DNA of 64,000 bases from Paulinella micropora (lineage: Eukaryota > Cercozoa > Imbricatea > Euglyphida > Paulinellidae). Positions 1-11,173 of the stretch are shown here, piece by piece. The first letter of the stretch is position 1. Every line of letters begins with the position of its first letter. The translations under genes were made by a program, and so were the position numbers. The stretch lies in NCBI GenBank assembly GCA_019918135.1, contig WBZZ01002368.1, positions 255,001 through 319,000 of the forward strand. Direction: 5' to 3'. Under the pieces are notes generated by a model that worked only from the letters and a program-made list of their open reading frames with translations, made no database searches and was not told the origin of the DNA.

Positions 1-18
1 GGGCTATCACGGTGTCCA

Positions 19-82
<64 letters not shown>

Positions 83-101
83 TGTATAATATGTATGTAT
101 G
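1..101 (-). repeat. SINE-A head fragment and (AAT)n tract
   Basis: The first 18 bases are the reverse complement of the 5' end of the tRNA-derived SINE seen complete at 18,575 and 19,061. They are followed by about 20 AAT units and a short ATGT stretch that forms the (ATT)n tail of the adjacent minus-strand SINE-B copy. The element is cut by the window edge. Confidence 0.75.
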
Positions 102-272
102 TATCGTCTGCCAATTGCTGAGCCAAAAGGCCATGTGCATCCAGTCCTCCATTCCATAAGGAAAGTCTCCACACCAATCGGTGGAATAAAGGAAGTGACG
201 GCATAAAACATTACTCTAGGAGCTTTATACCAATCAGCCCATTGAAAAGGACTAATGGCCTATGTACTCCCT
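102..272 (-). mobile_element. SINE-B copy 1, (ATT)n-tailed
   Basis: A unit of about 170 bp, repeated at 939, 1,781, 10,947 and, inverted, at 18,378. Each copy is tailed by (ATT)n on the side carrying the GGATGCACATGG and CAATTGGCAGGAGATACAC motifs. No coding capacity. The dispersed copies with a constant tail indicate retroposition. I did not see a tRNA-like head, so this may be a SINE body or the 3' end of a longer family. Confidence 0.7.
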
Positions 273-273
273 A

Positions 274-915
274 ATAATAGTAATAATAATATATATTGAT
301 CTGTCATGGCTGAGCCCGAGGGCCATGCGCCTCCATCCCTCGACCCAACAGGGACTACAGTGAGTATGTTGGGGAGGGAAGAGTGACTCTAACCATCCTG
401 CATAGAAGGCCCCAAAAGGAAGTCCCTACTACCCGCACAGTGTCGGGTACCTTGCAGGAAATCAACTACAAATGATTGATCTTCCCCGCGTGAGAGCTCC
501 ACGAGACTGGGTAGGTCCCGCATGGAGGTACTCACAGGGGTAGCAGACATTTCATGCGGTCTGCCAGCGCATGAGGACGTTTTGTGGTAAGTATCTGGGA
601 CGCCTCGAAACCCGTCACCACCCCTAGATCGCGGAATGTAAATACCCCTTTGATCCCACGTGGTGTATGTCTTATAAAGAACAACACAACGACATGGCCT
701 CGGAACCAACGCAACAACATAGCCTCGGAACCCACATCGACATAGCCTCGGAACCCACACAACAACAGAGCCTCGGAACCAACACAACAACATAGCCTCG
801 GAACCAACACAACAACATAGCCTCGGAGCCAACACAACGACATAGCCTCGAAACCAGTGGGAAGAGGCCCAACCACCTCCTCTTCCCGTGGGGTGCCATA
901 CTGTGCACCCCTCCA
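274..915 (-). mobile_element. Element C copy 1, (ATT)n-tailed retroposon
   Basis: A repeat of about 620 bp, matched by 1,193-1,654 and in part by 17,199-17,620. Its minus-strand 3' end reads GATGGAGGCGCATG, then CAGCCATGACAG, then the AT tail, resembling the 3' ends of SINE-A and of the LINE at 11.2 kb. It contains an expanded tandem array at about 685-855. The ORFs through it are repeat translations without protein-like features. Non-autonomous by inference. Confidence 0.7.
685..855. repeat. About 25-bp tandem array within element C
   Basis: Roughly seven imperfect copies of a unit reading approximately ACAACATAGCCTCGGAACC. Copy C2 at 1.56-1.60 kb has only one or two units, so the array length varies between copies of one element. 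Confidence 0.85.
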
Positions 916-938
916 TAATAATAATTATAATAATAATA

Positions 939-1111
939 GTGTATCTCCTGCCAATTGCTGAGCCAAAAGGCCATGTGCATCCAGTCCTCCATTCCATAAG
1001 GAAAGTCTCCACACCAATCGGTGGAATAAAGGAAGTGACGGCATAGAACATTACTCTAGGAGCTTTATACCAATCAGCCCATGGAAAGGACCGATGGCCT
1101 ATGTACTCCCT
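939..1111 (-). mobile_element. SINE-B copy 2
   Basis: Nearly identical to the other SINE-B copies. An interrupted (AAT)n tract at 916-938 forms its tail, and a long (AAT)n tract follows its 5' side, so it sits between tails of neighbouring elements. Confidence 0.75.
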
Positions 1112-1168
<57 letters not shown>

Positions 1169-1192
1169 TATATATATATATATATATATATA
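1112..1192. repeat. (AAT)n and (TA)n microsatellite
   Basis: About 18 AAT units followed by a TA run. This is the tail of the adjacent minus-strand element C copy 2. Confidence 0.9.
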
Positions 1193-1653
1193 TTGATCTG
1201 TCATGGCTGAGCCCGAGGGCCATGCGCCTCCATCCCTCGACCCAACAGGGACTACAGTGAGTATGTTGGGTAGGGAAGAGTGACTCTAACCATCCTGCAT
1301 AGAAGGCCCCAAAAGGAAGTCCCTACTACCCGCACAGTGTCGGGTACCTTGCAGGAAATCAACTACAAATGATTGATCTTCCCCGCGTGAGAGCTCCACG
1401 AGACTGGGTAGGTCCCGCATGGAGGTACTGCAGACATTTCATGCGGTCTGCCAGCGCATGAGGACGTTTGGCGGTAAGTGTCTGGGACGCCTCGAAACCC
1501 GTCACCACCCCTAGATCTCGGAATGTATATATACCCCTTTGACCCCACGTGGTGTATGTCTTATAAAAACAACACAACAACATACCTCGGAACCAGTGGG
1601 AAGAGGCCCAACCACCTCCTCTTCCCGTGGGGTGCCATACTGTGCACCCCTCC

Positions 1654-1654
<1 letters not shown>
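1193..1654 (-). mobile_element. Element C copy 2
   Basis: Matches copy C1 along its length but lacks most of the 25-bp array. The tail is the (AAT)n/(TA)n tract at 1,112-1,192. Ends at the same TGCACCCCTCCA 5' boundary as C1, which supports this as the true element end. Confidence 0.7.
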
Positions 1655-1692
<38 letters not shown>

Positions 1693-1731
1693 GACTTATC
1701 AGTCAATGGGCCTTTGTCGGACATGTGCCTC

Positions 1732-1780
<49 letters not shown>
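1655..1780 (-). repeat. (AAT)n tracts around an orphan retroposon 3' end
   Basis: Two AAT tracts flank about 41 bp (1,692-1,732). On the minus strand this reads TTGAGGCACATGTCCGAC, then CATTGACTGATAAGTC and (TATT)n. It resembles the 3' end of the LINE at 2.3 kb and is best read as a severely 5'-truncated LINE or SINE insertion. Confidence 0.65.
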
Positions 1781-1953
1781 GTGTATCTCCTGCCAATTGC
1801 TGAGCCAAAAGGCCATGTGCATCCAGTCCTCCATTCCATAAGGAAAGTCTCCACACCAATCGGTGGAATAAAGGAAGTGACGGCATAGACCATTACTCTA
1901 GGAGCTTTATACCAATCAGCCCATGGAAAGGACCGATGGCCTATGTACTCCCT
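1781..1953 (-). mobile_element. SINE-B copy 3
   Basis: Close match to the copies at 939 and 10,947, with an (AAT)n tail on the left and another AAT tract (tail of SINE-A copy 2) on the right. Confidence 0.75.
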
Positions 1954-1954
1954 A

Positions 1955-1997
<43 letters not shown>

Positions 1998-2263
1998 GTG
2001 CTTCTCTGTCAATGGCTGATGCATTTCTGCACATGCGCCTCCATCGTCTCACCCGTGAGGGGAGTACGAAGAATTGACGATAGGCTGTAATGACACCCCC
2101 GCAAGGGCAGTTCCAACACTTCCAGACGGGCCGGTATGTTCAATGAAAATACTGGTCCAGACGGATCGGTATGTTCAATGAAAATACTGGTGGCACCGAC
2201 GGGAATCGAACTGGCGACAGGGCCCAGATGGTAGAACTTGACCACTGGGCTATCACGGTGTCC

Positions 2264-2264
<1 letters not shown>
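1954..2264 (-). mobile_element. SINE-A, tRNA-derived, with (ATT)n tail
   Basis: Minus-strand copy of a SINE of about 270 bp. The head (2,188-2,264) is tRNA-like: an A-box-like TAGCCCAGTGG, a B-box-like AGTTCGATTCC, and a terminal CGGTGCCACCA whose CGGTGCC can pair with the 5' GGACACCG. The body carries a duplicated CCAGTATTTTCATTGAACAT segment and ends GATGGAGGCGCATGTGCAG, CATTGACAGAGAAGCAC, (TATT)n. Pol III transcription is inferred from the boxes. It was apparently inserted at the (AAT)n tail of the LINE that follows. Confidence 0.85.
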
Positions 2265-2321
<57 letters not shown>

Positions 2322-2879
2322 GTAATAGACATATCAGTCAATTCGCCTTTGATCCTGTCGAACATGTATCACGGGGCCGTTCGGTGACGCGGCTCCACTC
2401 CAAAGATTCGACTGGCGGTGCAATGTGTGAGTGAGCGTGCTGTGCATGTGCAAGTGTATGCGGGTGCATGGGTTGAGAGGGGTTATCTGCCGGGAAGAAA
2501 TCTGGGACGCTGCGCTGACCTCCACCTACAACAACTAGCCAAACATTCCACCTGTCTAGGCCGCCCTATCCTCCTCCTACCTGCCCCCTGCTCGACCGTG
2601 AGGTCGATCACCTCGTCCTCCTCTGCCCCCTCAGCCTCCCTCATCTGCGCCTCCATATCCTCCCACTCCTTTCAGATGGTGGCAACAAACCTCCTAACTC
2701 CACCTCTACATCCCCTGGAATTGGGGTAAACACAACCCCAAGCATCGCCGCCATCTTCCCCTCTTCCCCCTTAAGCTATTCCTCTTTGAATAGCCTCATC
2801 TCCTCTTCCGCTGCCTGCAACTCCCCTTGATAGAGCCCCCCTCTATTCAGCATGAGGGGCTGCTTGGCTTGCGCCTCAT

Positions 2880-4990
2880 CGATAAACCTAAACAGCGCGT
2901 CACGAGAGCTTGCAAATGCAGGGCAATGCAGCAGGAAGTGACGTAACGACTCGTTAACCTCAACGCCACACAGGGCGAAGCAGCTGGAGCAGTCTGGCGA
3001 GCCTAATTTGGATCGGTAGAGACGGAGGCGATTGTTGCAGCTTAATAATCGCCTCCGGATAAGGTTGTGACTTCCCCCCTTCAGCGCTCGCCAACGAGGA
3101 AAAGCAGACCGGGAGACATCTGGCTAAGCAGCACCCTAAACCCGTCAGTGGGGTTCGTTTGCCGCTTCCAACCAGCTACCTCCTGCCGGACAGACCATTG
3201 CTTTACCACCTCGTTCCAGGTCGCCAGAGTGGTTTGCCAGTCCTTATCATCTACCGTGCCATCTTCATTCACAACCCGCTTGAGCGCATCCAAGCCCTCT
3301 CGGGGCCTGTGATCTGCTAAGATCAAACTTTCCGTGTCTTCCTTCCATTTGCACTGACCCGTGCTATAGAGCCTACGTGTTAACGCTGCGTTGCCTAGGA
3401 GCTCGATGCGCCCTAGGAACTTAAGAAGCCGAGCCGCCTTGGCAAGGATACTAAAGCTCGGCGTGCGACCTAAACCCCTGGTGATGACGCTCGTGCGCGC
3501 ACCAAGCCTCAGACTGACCCGCAAGGGAGCTGCCAGCGCGCCCTCCAGCTTACCTAGCTGCGGGTAAATCCCAGAAAGCCGATGCGTAGAGCAGCTTTGC
3601 GCCGACCATTTGTTGCCAATTCATCAGCCGAAGACGCGCTGGAACTTCGTGGGCAGTCCAGAGGGGTAGTAGGCCGCCGTTCCTGCTACGGTGACTTCCG
3701 TCGCTCGTTTTGCTTGCGATTCATCGGAGAGGGTGTCCGTCAGCAGAACTCCCAGGTACTTGTAGTGATCGGTGACGTTTAGGACCTTGCCTCGGAATAA
3801 TACGCGCGGTGGAGACTTTTTGGACTTGGCGTGCCTGTAGATCCGCATGACTTCCGTCTTGCCAGGCTTCAGGTTGATTTCGAGCCGATAGTCCTCCTCG
3901 ACTTCCGCAACAGCATTTACAATCTGCTGCAGCTCTGTGACACAACATTTACAATCTGCTGCAGCTCCGTAACACCATGCGCAATAACCGCCACGTCATC
4001 GGCGTAAAGGAGGGTCCGTATATCTTCGATGCGGTTGAGGTCTTCGATCTGCAGCTCTTTCGCGATGCGGACCGTTAACTCATCCATGAAGACATTGAAC
4101 AGCGACGGTGATAACGGCGATCCTTGCTGTACCCGCATCTCTTCCAGCACTTCTCCCGTGAGCTCGCCGTCGACCAGTACTCGGGATGACGTTCTCCTGC
4201 AGAAACGCCGCAGGATGCTAGAACTTGCCGCATACCCCCATCTGGATTAACCTCTGAAACAGCCCAGCTCGCCACACCGTCGGGAACGCCTTTCTCAGGT
4301 CCACGAACAAAACGTAGGAAGGGAGGCCAGCTTGTTGTCTAAGGCGCAAACGCTCCTCAAAGACAAAAATCCGGTCCCTCGTTCCACGTTTCGGCCGGAA
4401 CCCACCCTGCTCTGGACGCAGTCTGCCCGGATGATCGTTGAACTCCGTAAGCCTTGCCGCCATAAGACAGATACATCTTGCCTAGACAGCTCAGGATCGC
4501 GATATCTCTCCAATTATCAGGATCGGTTGGGTCGCCGCCTTATGGGATGTTGACGATGATCGCTTTGCCCCAATCACTTGGGGTGCACTCACACGATTTC
4601 AACCAGTTGAAGAAGCGCACCAAGAAGCTCACAATCTGCGCACCCCCGTTCTTGATCTTATCCGGTGAGCACGCTTTATGGTTCTGAAGATTACCCTGGT
4701 AGAGCTTCACTTCCGCCTCGGTATAATCGTAGTCCAGCGGGCCCATTTCATCCCGGATATCCTCGGCTTGTACTATTGCCTCGAATTGGTCGCGTAAATC
4801 GTCGTTGTACCGCAAGGTTTCGCGGGACGCACAGACAAGCACATCGACCACACGCTGATCATCCAAACAGACGCCCACAAAGAGGCAAGTTGCCATCTTT
4901 CACTATCTCATACATCCGCATCGCAAGTTCACAGGCGTTTGCTTGTGACACAAATGGTGGAGATGGCGAATGGTTCAAGCAAGGATGTTG
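2880..4990 (-). pseudogene. LINE reverse transcriptase and C-terminal region (broken)
   Basis: Minus-strand fragments read in order. One at 4,540-4,896 has GKAIIVNIP. One at 4,218-4,463 has RPEQGGFRPKRGTRD and YVLFVDLRKAFPTVW. One at 3,917-4,150 has QQGSPLSPSLFNVFMDEL and the active-site motif LLYADDVAVIAH. Downstream pieces at 3,624-3,848 and 3,081-3,524 match the thumb and connection of the LINE at 11.2 kb. A degenerate cysteine-containing segment lies near 2.9-3.0 kb. A duplicated 40-bp stretch at 3,904-3,965 disrupts the frame. The catalytic DD is present, but the frame is broken at least four times, so no functional enzyme is expected. Confidence 0.88.
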
Positions 4991-5065
4991 CAAACTGCCC
5001 GCCGTGTGAAATCTTGCCTATGGCCACTGTCTGCAGTTCCATGAGGACATAACATACTTCTGTAT

Positions 5066-5674
5066 GCATGCATGTATGTATGTATGTATGTCTATCTGTC
5101 TGTCTGTAGGTAGGTAGGTAGGTAGGAAGGTAGGTTGGTATGTAGGTAGGTAGTTAATAGGTAAGTAGGTAGGTAGGTAGGTAAATAGGTAGGTAGGTAT
5201 GAATATATGTATGAATGTATGTATGTATGTATGTATGTATGTATGTATACATATGTATGCATGTATGTATGCATATGTATGCATGTATGTATGTATGTAT
5301 GTATACATATGTATGCATGTATGTATGTATATGTATGCATGCATGTATGTATGTATGTATGTATGTTTGTATGTAGGTATGTATGTATGAGGTCTGTCTG
5401 TCTGTCTGTCTGTTTATCTGCCTGCCTGTCTGTCTGTCTGTCTGCCTGCCTGTCTGTTTGTCTGTCTTTATGTATGTATGTGTATATGTTATGTATGTAT
5501 GTATGTATGTATGAGGTCTGTCTGTCTGTCTGTCTGTTTATCTGCCTGCCTGTCTGTCTGTCTGTCTGCCTGCCTGTCTGTTTGTCTGTCTTTATGTATG
5601 TATGTATGTATGTATGCATGTATGTATGTATGGTATGCATGCATGCATGTATGCATGTATGTATGTATGTATGT
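5066..5674. repeat. Compound tetranucleotide array (TATG, GGTA, TCTG)
   Basis: About 600 bp of TATG/GTAT repeats with blocks of GGTA and TCTG/CCTG. A block around 5,390-5,480 is nearly duplicated at about 5,513-5,600. It lies between the endonuclease-linker and RT halves of the LINE, so it expanded or was inserted within the element. ORFs through it (for example repeating YIHT) are artefacts. Confidence 0.95.
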
Positions 5675-7598
5675 CCTTCCGATCGGGTTCTATCAGCGAT
5701 GCTTCTTCATCGGAGCCGACTTCCTCCACGCATGCATCCTCCAAAAACTGGTTTTCCTTGGGGACCACCATACGTTGGCGGTATTCTTCCCAGTCTTGTA
5801 GTTTTTCACGGAGTGTGCATGCCAGAATATCATCAGGCTTCCGAACCGGTGCCGAAGCCTTGGCTCGCCGAACTCCTCCCAGACGCTTTGACAGCTTCCA
5901 ATATGTGGCCATGGTAGCGCTCCTGAAGTTGGCAGCGGTTTCATTCTGGACCCGCTTCCACGCTTGCTCCTTCTTCTCCTTACACAACTTTCTGACCGCC
6001 TTCCTCGCCTCTACATATCGTTTCCAAGCCTCTAGGTTGGCCTCATCTCGCCGCCAGGAACCATATGCCGCTCTCCATCGCGCGATCGCTTCCCTAAGAA
6101 CTTCATCAAACCATGCATTAGTGAAGCCTTGCCTAACCACCCGGACCCCCAGGACCTTCGTGGCTGCGCCCGTGAATGCTCGGACCAGTAAGCCTGAGAC
6201 TCTATCTACTACCTGCTGAAGCTCAACGGGATCCTCCACTGCTGATATATCCGGGAGGCCGTCTGGCAACTACCCCGATATACCAGCTGCAAAGGCCTCG
6301 TCGTACTTCAACCTAAGCTTAGATAACCCCGTTTACTACCCTGCCTATCAACCGCTCTGCCTTGAACGTCTTGTACCTCCACCTGTTTTTTGGGGGGTGG
6401 CTGCCCCCCCTTTCCCCCCCCCCCCCCCCAAGTAATTCCGTCCACACAGCTTTGTGGTCAGTATCCAAGTCCACCTCGTCGATGCCAAAGCCCGCCTCTT
6501 CCACCAGCTCCGGCGAGACGCAGATGTAGTCCAGTAGATGCCGTCGTCCACCTACATGTTCCTGTCTAGACCACCAATATTTGTTACCCCGTGGTTGCAA
6601 AAACCCACTAAGGTTGCGCAACCCCGTGGCAACAAGTACCGCCGCCAGCAGCTTACCATTCTCGCTCCTAACCCCTCTACCCTTCTCATCTTCACCAAAG
6701 GGGCCCACCACCCTCTCCTTCCGCGATTTTCTGGCTGGCCCCAGTTTAGCATTAGCATCACCAAACGTTACCACGTGTCCTTTGGTGGCGAAGTAGAAGA
6801 CGGCCGCCTGCCACGCCTCATAGGCTGCAACGGATTCCTCTCGTTGATTCTCTTGTGGGAAGTAGCCGTTGCCGACAAACACATCTGACGCAGTCGCGCT
6901 CCCAGACGACAGCCTCACCCACAGTTGCTGTAGGTGTGGGACAGGCGCCTTTAGAATTGTAGCGCACGGCGCCAGAAAGTTGGCCACCAACGTCAGGACT
7001 CCCCCCAAGAGACGCGAGCCCGCACCAGTTGCAGCCGCTTGGCTGAGGACTGCGAAGCCATCGACTTGGAGCTTCTTCACCTTCTGCGACGATAGGTTGT
7101 GCTCCTGGACTCCGACGATCATCCACCCTCGCTGCTTGTAATGCTCCGGCCACTCCCCGAAGCCTGGGCTATCCACACCAACTTTCCCTAGTGCCAATTA
7201 TATGAGACCACCCGCAATGGGAAGCCCTTCACAAATTGGGAAGAACGAAGCTGATGCCGATGCCTGCGCTTCGGGTGAGCCCGCTTCGGGCCCTCCGCCA
7301 CTCGCCACGACCCATCCTGCAACCTCCGCCCTACCTCCTCCGACTCCCGCATCCCGCCCCACTCGGCTGAGGGAGATTCACCGCCTGGGGCTTTGCCCTG
7401 GGGCTCGTCGAGCACCCAGTAGCCAAACCCCTGCTGGCGAAGCTCCCTCTGCAGCTCCTCATACTGAGCACCCCCCCGTGCGGCCCGCTGCTTCCCTCTT
7501 TCCCGGAAAGTCCTACCCATCGCTACATGGACTTTTCCCGTAAAGGACTTACGCTCCCGCAACAGCCGCACCAACTTCTCCGCCCTCGCTAAAAGCAC
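5675..7598 (-). pseudogene. LINE APE endonuclease and linker region (broken)
   Basis: Three minus-strand fragments. 7,188-7,598 is the basic N-terminal linker ending VVSYNWH, the first endonuclease block. 6,319-7,197 has VGVQEHN (metal-binding Glu), GNGYFPQE, FGDANAKLGP, HLLDYICVSPE and DLDTDHKAVW (catalytic His), the normal block order of APE-type endonucleases. 5,592-6,269 is the charged linker towards the RT (the end of this ORF runs into the microsatellite), with TNAWFDEVLREAI and KRLGGVRRAKASAPV matching the other LINE. A poly-C run near 6,417-6,429 and two frame changes break it. The endonuclease core itself is readable in one frame. Confidence 0.88.
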
Positions 7599-7640
7599 AT
7601 TTCAACCGCAAAACCCGCCCGCTACCTTTGCCCGCGACCT

Positions 7641-8062
7641 CCACTTCCGCGAGACCGAGAATTCGGAGCTCTCGCGCCATGACCACCGTCTGAGAGACGT
7701 GTCATAGCCCCCATTTTATGCAGCACCTCTTATCCAGCTCATTTCGTACCTTCCTCCGCCACCTCAGTGGCGGTATCGCCTGCCACGTTCAGTGGCCAGA
7801 CCCTTCCGGATGTGACTTCTCTTCCAAGGTTGGGGAGGGTGATCGAGATGCAGCAGGATTGCTGGCTCTACGTGATTCAGGCTGCCCTTCAGGAACGCGA
7901 GCATACGACCACCCCACCTCGGCCGAGTAGCCACCTCCACCCGCAAGCGCGCTCCCACAGAAAACGTCTAAACCTGAAGGATTACCTGACCCATGGGGAC
8001 AGCACTGGCGGCCGCGCTCTTCGCATCAGAACCTGATATGAGTGATGTAAGATCCCGAACCC
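7641..8062. other. No gene seen
   Basis: Unique-looking sequence between the LINE 5' region and repeat E. The ORFs here lack recognisable motifs. It may include the 5' UTR of LINE copy 2. Confidence 0.5.
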
Positions 8063-8640
8063 ACATTGATCGAGTTGTGAGCTTGATAAATGGAGGTCCG
8101 GGTGGGGTTATTTAAAGCTCAATCCTTGAAAAGCATATGTGTATACGAAAATACACACACATACACACACACACACACAACAACAACAACAACGACAACA
8201 CCAACAACAACATAGCCCCCGGAACCAGACATGAGACGGGACCCACCGAGCATAATTGAGGTGTCGCGGCAAGCCACCCTGTCCGATAGAAGCTATAAGT
8301 GAGTCATCTACCGAGAGCACGGAGTGAAAGGTCCGGCCACATGTAACCAACACGCCAGGGCATCCCCATGGCATCCGCAGAGTGAGCACGAGGGATGCTG
8401 GGAGAGAGGGTGAGTCAGGAGCCCCGTGACCAGACAGCCGTTTGGTGTGACCAAGCTTCCCAGTGACCTGCTGAACACGACCCCCTGCCTCAGAGAACCC
8501 TCACCCCCCGTGCCCACCCCGAGTGATTCCAGAGGCCACCCCGAGCCAAGAGCCCTGAACGTGATGGGAGGGGCGTTTCTCTCGGAGTAGGTGCCGTCTC
8601 GTGAATCAATGGAGGGTTGTATATATGCCCCCCTCATAGG
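8063..8640. repeat. Repeat E, copy 1
   Basis: A segment starting near GAGTTGTGAGC and including a CA/CAA-rich microsatellite (about 8,151-8,205), then CGGCAAGCCACCCTG, GAGTCATCTACCGAGA and GGCATCCCCATGGCATCCGC. All of these recur in the same order at 8,911-9,560. No protein features. Confidence 0.8.
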
Positions 8641-8910
8641 CTCAGTGACCGCCCCTGTCACCTTTAGAGCCCAACAACAACAACAGAGAGAGAGAGAGAA
8701 AGGCAGCCGCAGCTCGCCCATAATCCAGCTGGGTGCACCTCATCACAGCCACTCATCGATGTGAGCTCATAGCTGTGTGCGACATAGGTGCAAGAGCAAG
8801 AGGAGAAACAGGGTGCCAGCATGGACGTGTGAGTGAGGCAGTGCGGTGATGCCAGTCGAATCCTTGAAGACGGAACCTATAGCGCCACCAAAAACATCAT
8901 ATAAGTCTAC
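8641..8910. other. Spacer between E copies, no gene
   Basis: Contains a short CAA run and a (GA)n tract near 8,686-8,700. Nothing else recognised. Confidence 0.5.
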
Positions 8911-9560
8911 TCCATTGACCGAGTTGTGAGCTCGAGAAATGGAGACCCAGGTGGGATTATTTTAAAGCTCAACCCTTAAAAAGCATAAACATGTACGCAC
9001 CCAGGAACACAACAACAACAGCAACAACGACAACAACAAAGCCCCCGGAACCCGCCCCCGGCAGACATGAGACTTGACCCACAATTCATCAATGAGGTGT
9101 CGTGGCAAGCCACCCTGCGTCCGATAGAAGCTACAAGTGAGTCATCTACCGAGAACGCTGAGTGACAGGCCCGGCACATGCATCCAACACGCCCTGCCCC
9201 TCCGCCAGAGCATCCCCATGGCATCCGCAGAGAGCACGAGGAGTGCTGGGAGAGAGGGTGAGTCAGGAGCCTCGCGTCCAGGAAGTCGCTACTGTGGCAG
9301 TTGAGTGATTTCAAGGCTTGTGGTAAGGTGTAGGGCCTCTCGCCTTCGTACCCACTCATACCGACAGGAGGTTAGTTGACCAACCTGTCCAGTGACCCGC
9401 TGAGCACAAGCCCCTCCCTCAGCGAACCCCCAGCGTCGTGCCCACCCCGAGTGATTCCAGAGGACACTCCAAACGAAGAGCTATGAACGTGGTGGGTCTT
9501 GTCTCTCACTGTGTGGTCCCGTCTCATGAATCCATGAGACGCTTATTGTGTACCCCTCAT
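8911..9560. repeat. Repeat E, copy 2
   Basis: Second direct copy of repeat E, offset by about 850 bp, with small indels (an insertion of about 20 bp around 9,185-9,205) and a CAA tract of different length. The end degrades near 9,560. Non-coding. Confidence 0.8.
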
Positions 9561-9626
9561 AACAAAGTGCCAATGGCCCCGACCCCGCCGTGTGACGGTG
9601 GCACCCAACCATGTATTGGTGCCTAT

Positions 9627-9629
<3 letters not shown>

Positions 9630-9684
<55 letters not shown>

Positions 9685-9916
9685 GTGCTTCTCTGTCAAT
9701 GGCTGATGCAAATCTGCACATGCGCCTCCATCGTCTCACCCGTGAGGGGAGTACGAAGAATTGACGATAGGCTCTAATGACACCCCCGCACGGGCAGTTC
9801 CGACACTTCCAGACGGACCGGTATGTTCAATGAAAATACTGGTGGCACCGACGGGAATCGAACTGGCGACAGGGCCCAGATGGTAGAACTTGACCACTGG
9901 GCTATCACGGTGTCCA
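9630..9916 (-). mobile_element. SINE-A copy with (ATT)n tail
   Basis: Tail (AAT)n at 9,630-9,683, body from 9,684, tRNA-like head 9,840-9,916 with the same A-box and B-box-like motifs as the copy at 2,188. It lacks one of the duplicated CCAGTATTTTCA body segments. (AAT)n on its 5' side shows it landed in another element's tail. Confidence 0.85.
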
Positions 9917-9932
9917 TAATAATAATAATAAT

Positions 9933-10425
9933 ACTATATCTGAGGCGTACTGATGCAGCTAATGGCATATCCTCAACGGACATAAGCCTCCAATACCCTT
10001 GTTCGAGATCCTCCACCCCCCCGTGTCAGTCTCTCGCCTGATGATCGGGGCCACCGATGGAGCTCCTGAGGGCAAGACTGCACTAAGCCGAGGTTATTCC
10101 GCAGTCCCAGCAACCTCTTGCAAGACGTCACCGAATGTGCAAGTGCATACACCAAGCGCGGTTGCTAGAGCTACCTCGAAACCCCACCCATAACAATCTG
10201 GTGTCTGCTGGGTCCTGGGCTATCAACCAGCATATGCGGAGTTTAAGATCTTTTACGCGCGCAACGACCCTCCTCCCCAGCATCTACCACCAAAGGGTTA
10301 TGAGTTGGCGTCATAGTTTAACGCCTTGAGGCCATTGGGCTGGAACTCTGTTTAGCAAGTGTGACTAGGTTTTTTCATCGGGATTTCCCTCAAATATGTC
10401 ACAGTCAACACTCCAAGGCAGATTT
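9933..10425 (+). repeat. 493-bp unit D, copy 1
   Basis: Begins ACTATATCTGAGGCG and ends CTCCAAGGCAGATTT. It is followed with no gap by copy 2, with very few differences. Two more copies lie inverted at 17,621-18,338. The same 60- and 64-codon ORFs recur in each copy but show no protein-like pattern. Origin unknown: satellite monomer or unclassified retroposon. Confidence 0.9.
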
Positions 10426-10918
10426 ACTATATCTGAGGCGTACTGATGCAGCTAATGGCATATCCTCAACGGACATAAGCCTCCAATACCCTTGTTCGAG
10501 GTCCTCCACCCCCCCGTGTCAGTCTCTCGCCTGATGATCGGGGCCACCGATGGAGCTCCTGAGGGCAAGACTGCACTAAGCCGAGGTTATTCCGCAGTCC
10601 CAGCAACCTCTTGCAAGACGTCACCGAATGTGCAAGTGCATACACCAAGCGCGGTTGCTAGAGCTGCCTCGAAACCCCACCCATAACAATCTGGTGTCTG
10701 CTGGGTCCTGGGCTATCAACCAGCATATGCGGAGTTTAAGATCTTTTACGCGCGCAACGACCCTCCTCCCCAGCATCTACCACCAAAGGGTTATGAGTTG
10801 GCGTCACAGTTTAACGCCTTGAGGCCATTGGGCTGGAACTCTGTTTAGCAAGTGTGACTAGGTTTTTTCATCGGGATTTCCCTCAAATATGTCACAGTCA
10901 ACACTCCAAGGCAGATTT
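10426..10918 (+). repeat. 493-bp unit D, copy 2
   Basis: Direct tandem copy of unit D, again exactly 493 bp, differing from copy 1 by only a few substitutions, so the duplication is recent or homogenised. Confidence 0.92.
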
Positions 10919-11120
10919 ACTAATAATAATAATAATAATAATAATAGTGTATCTCCTGCCAATTGCTGAGCCAAAAGGCCATGTGCATCCAGTCCTCCAT
11001 TCCATAAGGAAAGTCTCCACACCAATCGGTGGAATAAAGGAAGTGACGGCATAGAACATTACTCTAGGAGCTTTATACCAATCAGCCCATGGAAAGGACC
11101 GATGGCCTATGTACTCCCTA
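10919..11120 (-). mobile_element. SINE-B copy 4 with (ATT)n tail
   Basis: Tail (AAT)n at 10,920-10,946 and body 10,947-11,120, matching the other SINE-B copies almost base for base. Its 5' side abuts the (AAT)n tail of the large LINE. Confidence 0.78.
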
Positions 11121-11142
11121 AATAATAATAATAATAATAATC

Positions 11143-11173
<31 letters not shown>

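Larger units (their letters stand above)
2265..7640 (-). mobile_element. LINE copy 2, decayed APE-type non-LTR retrotransposon
   Basis: A minus-strand non-LTR retrotransposon. The 3' tail is (ATT)n at 2,265-2,330, next to a terminal sequence ending TTGACTGATATGTC. Upstream come a reverse transcriptase region (about 2.9-5.0 kb), then an APE-type endonuclease region (5.7-7.6 kb). Domain order and many blocks match the better preserved LINE at 11.1-16.0 kb, but the two differ enough to be separate lineages or old copies. It is broken by several frameshifts and by a 600-bp tetranucleotide array at 5.07-5.67 kb. The 5' end is not clearly defined. Confidence 0.85.

Noticed and set aside
389..1204. 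271-codon minus-strand ORF with long Ile runs
   Set aside because: It reads through (ATT)n tails and the 25-bp array of element C; the residues simply reflect repeats.
5092..5917. Long ORFs on both strands with repeating YIHT or MYVC units
   Set aside because: Direct translation of the TATG array; no stop codon arises in this repeat.
9973..10155. Recurring 60-64-codon ORFs in every unit D copy
   Set aside because: They recur because the 493-bp unit is repeated; composition and absence of motifs do not suggest a protein.
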